Below the pieces are notes generated by a model. The model made no database searches and was not told the DNA's origin. It saw only the letters and a program-made list of their open reading frames with translations. Of a stretch of 64,000 nt of DNA, positions 61,479-64,000 are shown one piece after another; position 1 is the stretch's first letter; each line of letters begins with the position of its first letter. The DNA is from Dryomyza anilis (lineage: Eukaryota; Arthropoda; Insecta; Diptera; Dryomyzidae): contig OX638132.1 in NCBI GenBank assembly GCA_951804985.1, forward strand, positions 87,858,696-87,922,695, read 5' to 3'. A program made the position numbers and the translations under genes.

Positions 61479-62119
61479 AATTCGTATATTTTTTTATTCT
61501 TATTTTTTAAATCGATTATTTGATCTGCAAAATCGATTTTGATTGATTTTTTAACATGTAAAATCAACTACGAAATAATCGATTTTTAAATCACAAAATC
61601 GATTTTCGACTAAAATCGAAATTGATTTACCCATCACTATACTGCTTGTTTGATTTATAAAATATATATTTTTTATATAAACTAAATTAGTTTTTGGTTT
61701 TTTTAAAAAAAAAAATTGTTTTTTCGAAAATAAATTATTCCGAAAAATTTTAATTGTTTTTGTTTTACGACCTCTTTTGATTATTTTAAGATATTATCTT
61801 AACGTGCTCAGTCGGTACAAATTTGGTGTTTTGTACCAACAAATGAAAAAACAAACAATTGGCAAAATGCATTGAGTGGCAGATCGTACAGCTGTTTCAG
61901 AGGCAGCCAAGCCCCTTCATCAGCGAAGATTCAACATTTCAAGTAGCTAACGTTTTCCTTTTCTAATGAACACAATAAGAATTATGTTCATTGAAGAAAG
62001 AACCAAAAGCAAAGAATGTAAATACTGCATCAACTCAAGATTTTTTTTTGATTTTGTTTTCAAAAAGAAATATTTTTTATAATTATAAAAGTGCTTAAAA
62101 TACAGTCTTGAAGAACTTA

Positions 62120-62340
62120 TGCTAAGATCTCTTACCATTTGAGCTGTGCGTATTATATTTTTACTTAAAATGGTGGGACCTACAGTTTAATGCCGAATAC
62201 CAACGTCGGGGTAAGAGCTTTTCATGGGCAGTGTTTTCTCTTGGAGGGTTGCCATTGTCTGCCGAGAGGCAGCCCAGAATTGAACATGGGATTTTTCGAC
62301 TCGCAGTCCAACGTACAGACATCTGAGCTACCGACGCTAC
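62120..62340 (-). mobile_element. tRNA-derived SINE, copy D (old, divergent)
   Basis: The reverse-strand body (CTTACCATTTGAGCTGTGCG) and head (CGACTCGCAGTCCAACGTAC, then GAGCTACCGACGCTAC) match the other copies with many changes. The B box is damaged. Confidence 0.65.
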
Positions 62341-62568
62341 AAAAACATACGAAAATATAGAAAATATAGAATACAGAATATATAGAAAATATAGAATTTG
62401 AAAAAAAAGTGGAACATAAATCTAAGAAATAATTATTAACATACTTATGTAAGTTCATTATTAAAATTTACAAAATTTTTGATTTTTTGTACCCTCCAGT
62501 TTTATATTTATATAACTATATAAGAAATACGATTTTTAAACAAGGCACATTAAAATTTCAATATATTA

Positions 62569-62574
62569 TTTATT
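62569..62574 (-). terminator. Polyadenylation signal of the JHBP-like gene
   Basis: AATAAA on the minus strand, 13 bp downstream of the stop codon at 62587. Confidence 0.5.
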
Positions 62575-62586
62575 TAATTCCATTCA

Positions 62587-63532
62587 TTATGCCAATGTGC
62601 AATTAGCCATATTGAATTCCATGCTCAGTTCGACAAGCATATCAATAAACTCGTTCATTGTAACATTCTCCAAGTATCCATTCGCAATAGGCAGCAACAG
62701 TTGCGCATAAATGCTATCGACCTGCACCTGAATCTGTTGCGCCCACATCAATGAGAAGTCACGCATCCAACGATTGAAGAAATTATTGGCCGATATGTCC
62801 CACAAACTGTTCCAATTGTTCACCAACACATTGCCCACATAGAAATGCAAATCGAAGTCTGATATACGCAAACCATCAGGACTGAGCGCGCTAGTGGCCA
62901 TCTCAAATTCTCCGACCATACGGAAATCCACAACCTTGACATTGAGCAAACCCTTGCTGGCCATGTCGACCGGAAAACCGGCCATAAGCGCCCAAGCATC
63001 GAGCATGAATTCGCCAAGAATCTGTAATTCCGGAAAGATCAAGTCGTATGTAGTACGATTGGTGTCCTCGTTGTAACTCGAAGCAATAAAACGGAAATTG
63101 CTCATGCCGGTTACAACCATATTGGAGATATTGCCATTAATACTATCCGAGTAAGAATAATGTCAGTGGTTTGATTGAATCGATTATGCAAACTGAAGAC
63201 TTACTTGTAGTACTCGTTGGTTAGATTTATTGGCAGAAAACCCATGGTGAATGGTGCCAAGATGGGCAGTTTCATGGGTGGATATCCGCAAGGCATAATC
63301 TTCTGGAAGGCATTATACAACATTTGCAGTGCAGTGCCAAAGTTAATATCGGAAAGTTGAATGGATGTGTTGTCTGATGCATAGGCTATGTAAAAAAGGA
63401 GGTTTTTAGTTAGAGAAAGTTTGCGAAAATGAATTTTGATTATTTTCTCAAGTTACCGGCTCCATTAACATTTGCTGCTAGGCCAGCAATGGCGACTATG
63501 ACACTTAGTAATAGAAAATTATTTCGCTGCAT
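62587..63532 (-). CDS. Secreted JHBP/takeout-like haemolymph carrier protein (three exons, complete)
   Basis: Minus-strand exons are 63532-63457, 63385-63205 and 63142-62587, with consensus donors (GTAACT, GTAAGT) and AG acceptors. The joined frame encodes 270 residues. Residues 1-24 form a signal peptide (MQRNNF, then a Leu/Val/Ala core). The body shows the features I associate with the juvenile-hormone-binding/takeout and group-7 allergen superfamily: SNMVVTGMSNFR, YDLIFPELQILGEFMLD and a C-terminal helical segment after a WNSLWDISANNFFNRWM stretch. Length (240-270) and the N-terminal secretion signal fit. Members carry hydrophobic ligands such as juvenile hormone or other lipids in haemolymph; the ligand here is unknown. 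One Cys lies in the CGYPP stretch and one near the C-terminus (NCTLA); the disulfide is conjecture. I cannot assign an orthologue. An AATAAA sits 13 bp past the stop. Confidence 0.82.
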
Positions 63533-64000
63533 CGTTGTTTTGTGGTTCGTTATTAATGTTAAACTAAAATATTGAAATCGGTTTCTACCATTTATATAGC
63601 ATTCTATTTTTATTGTTGTTATCAATACATGGTTAGTTCTTTACTGCTATCAAATTGAAAATTGTCTAAAAAAACAGAAAAAATATTTCACTTGGATGAT
63701 GGATTAGTGTCAAAAACTTATCTCTTATCGTTTGGTAATTTTACCATGTTATTCTCGTGCTACTATTACTCATTGCAAAATGTTCGGCACGCACTACAAA
63801 AATTATAATGTTAAATTCATAGTGTCTAATTTGTTGTTAATATAAAACAAAGAGAAACAGTCATAATTCTGATAATGCGAAACAAGTCTGTTATATTACC
63901 ATTATTCATGATCAAATTTTAATAATGAACCTATTTAAATAATTAAATCATAAATAAATTAATAAATATTTCTCTTTTCTCTGATTACACAACACAAAAA
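63533..64000 (-). other. Upstream flank of the JHBP-like gene
   Basis: TATATAGC at about 63593-63600 on the plus strand reads GCTATATA on the gene strand, about 60 bp before the ATG, and could be the TATA region. The rest is AT-rich. Confidence 0.4.

Larger units (their letters stand above)
58871..61639. mobile_element. hAT-like non-autonomous DNA element with 8-bp target duplication
   Basis: The ends are TAGTGATGGGTA on the left and the inverse on the right. They are flanked by TAATGCTT (58863-58870) and TACTGCTT (61640-61647), an 8-bp duplication with one difference. Both subterminal zones (58890-58990 and 61500-61620) are packed with ATCGATT motifs in opposite orientation. The interior holds SINE copy C, a 179-bp tandem repeat and a repeat shared with 1.26-1.55 kb. 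No hAT transposase is visible. Confidence 0.65.

Noticed and set aside
1..64000. CRISPR arrays, prokaryotic operons, phage or viral genes
   Set aside because: Introns, SINEs, MITEs and fly-type genes make this eukaryotic nuclear DNA; the tandem repeats have no regular unique spacers, and no viral coding region was seen.

Overview
The window looks like a piece of a higher-fly (brachyceran dipteran) nuclear genome. It is very AT-rich, its genes have introns with GT..AG junctions, and about 90% is non-coding and packed with small transposons, inverted-repeat elements and minisatellites. I recognise two genes confidently: modulo (four-RRM nucleolar protein, minus strand) and kurtz (non-visual beta-arrestin, plus strand). 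They stand head to head about 2 kb apart. From memory, in Drosophila both lie near the 3R tip (100E-F), so this looks like conserved microsynteny. The species cannot be named from the sequence alone.

Layout. 1-14.9 kb: non-coding, with miniature inverted-repeat elements, two inverted-repeat DNA elements and a mini-me-like repeat. 14.9-17.07 kb: the long last exon of an Ala/Thr/Pro-rich basic protein, possibly the 205-kDa microtubule-associated protein; its upstream exons were not found. 17.1-26.5 kb: long 3' flank, then a dense field of hairpin MITEs. 26.6-33.0 kb: modulo, five coding exons, with a 4.7-kb last intron holding a dead LINE and mini-me-like copies. 35.06-43.39 kb: kurtz, two coding exons separated by a 6.9-kb intron carrying a near-intact ITmD37E transposon inside an older inverted-repeat element, a tRNA-derived SINE and a long minisatellite. 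43.4-62.5 kb: repeats, including a second array of the same minisatellite, a 122-bp satellite, a 666-bp tandem duplication containing a promoter-like motif, and a 2.8-kb hAT-like element. 62.59-63.53 kb: a complete three-exon gene for a secreted JHBP/takeout-like lipid-carrier protein on the minus strand.

The genes do not form a pathway. Kurtz is a cytoplasmic GPCR and endocytosis adaptor, modulo a nucleolar/chromatin RNA- and DNA-binding growth factor, the 14.9-kb gene a possible cytoskeletal protein, and the last gene a secreted carrier. I found no clearly new gene system. The most informative observations are the one-RRM-per-exon phase-1 architecture of modulo, a CACGTG E-box just upstream of it, the ITmD37E element whose only visible lesions sit in A-runs, the hAT-like element with a near-perfect 8-bp target duplication, and several nested insertions that give relative ages.
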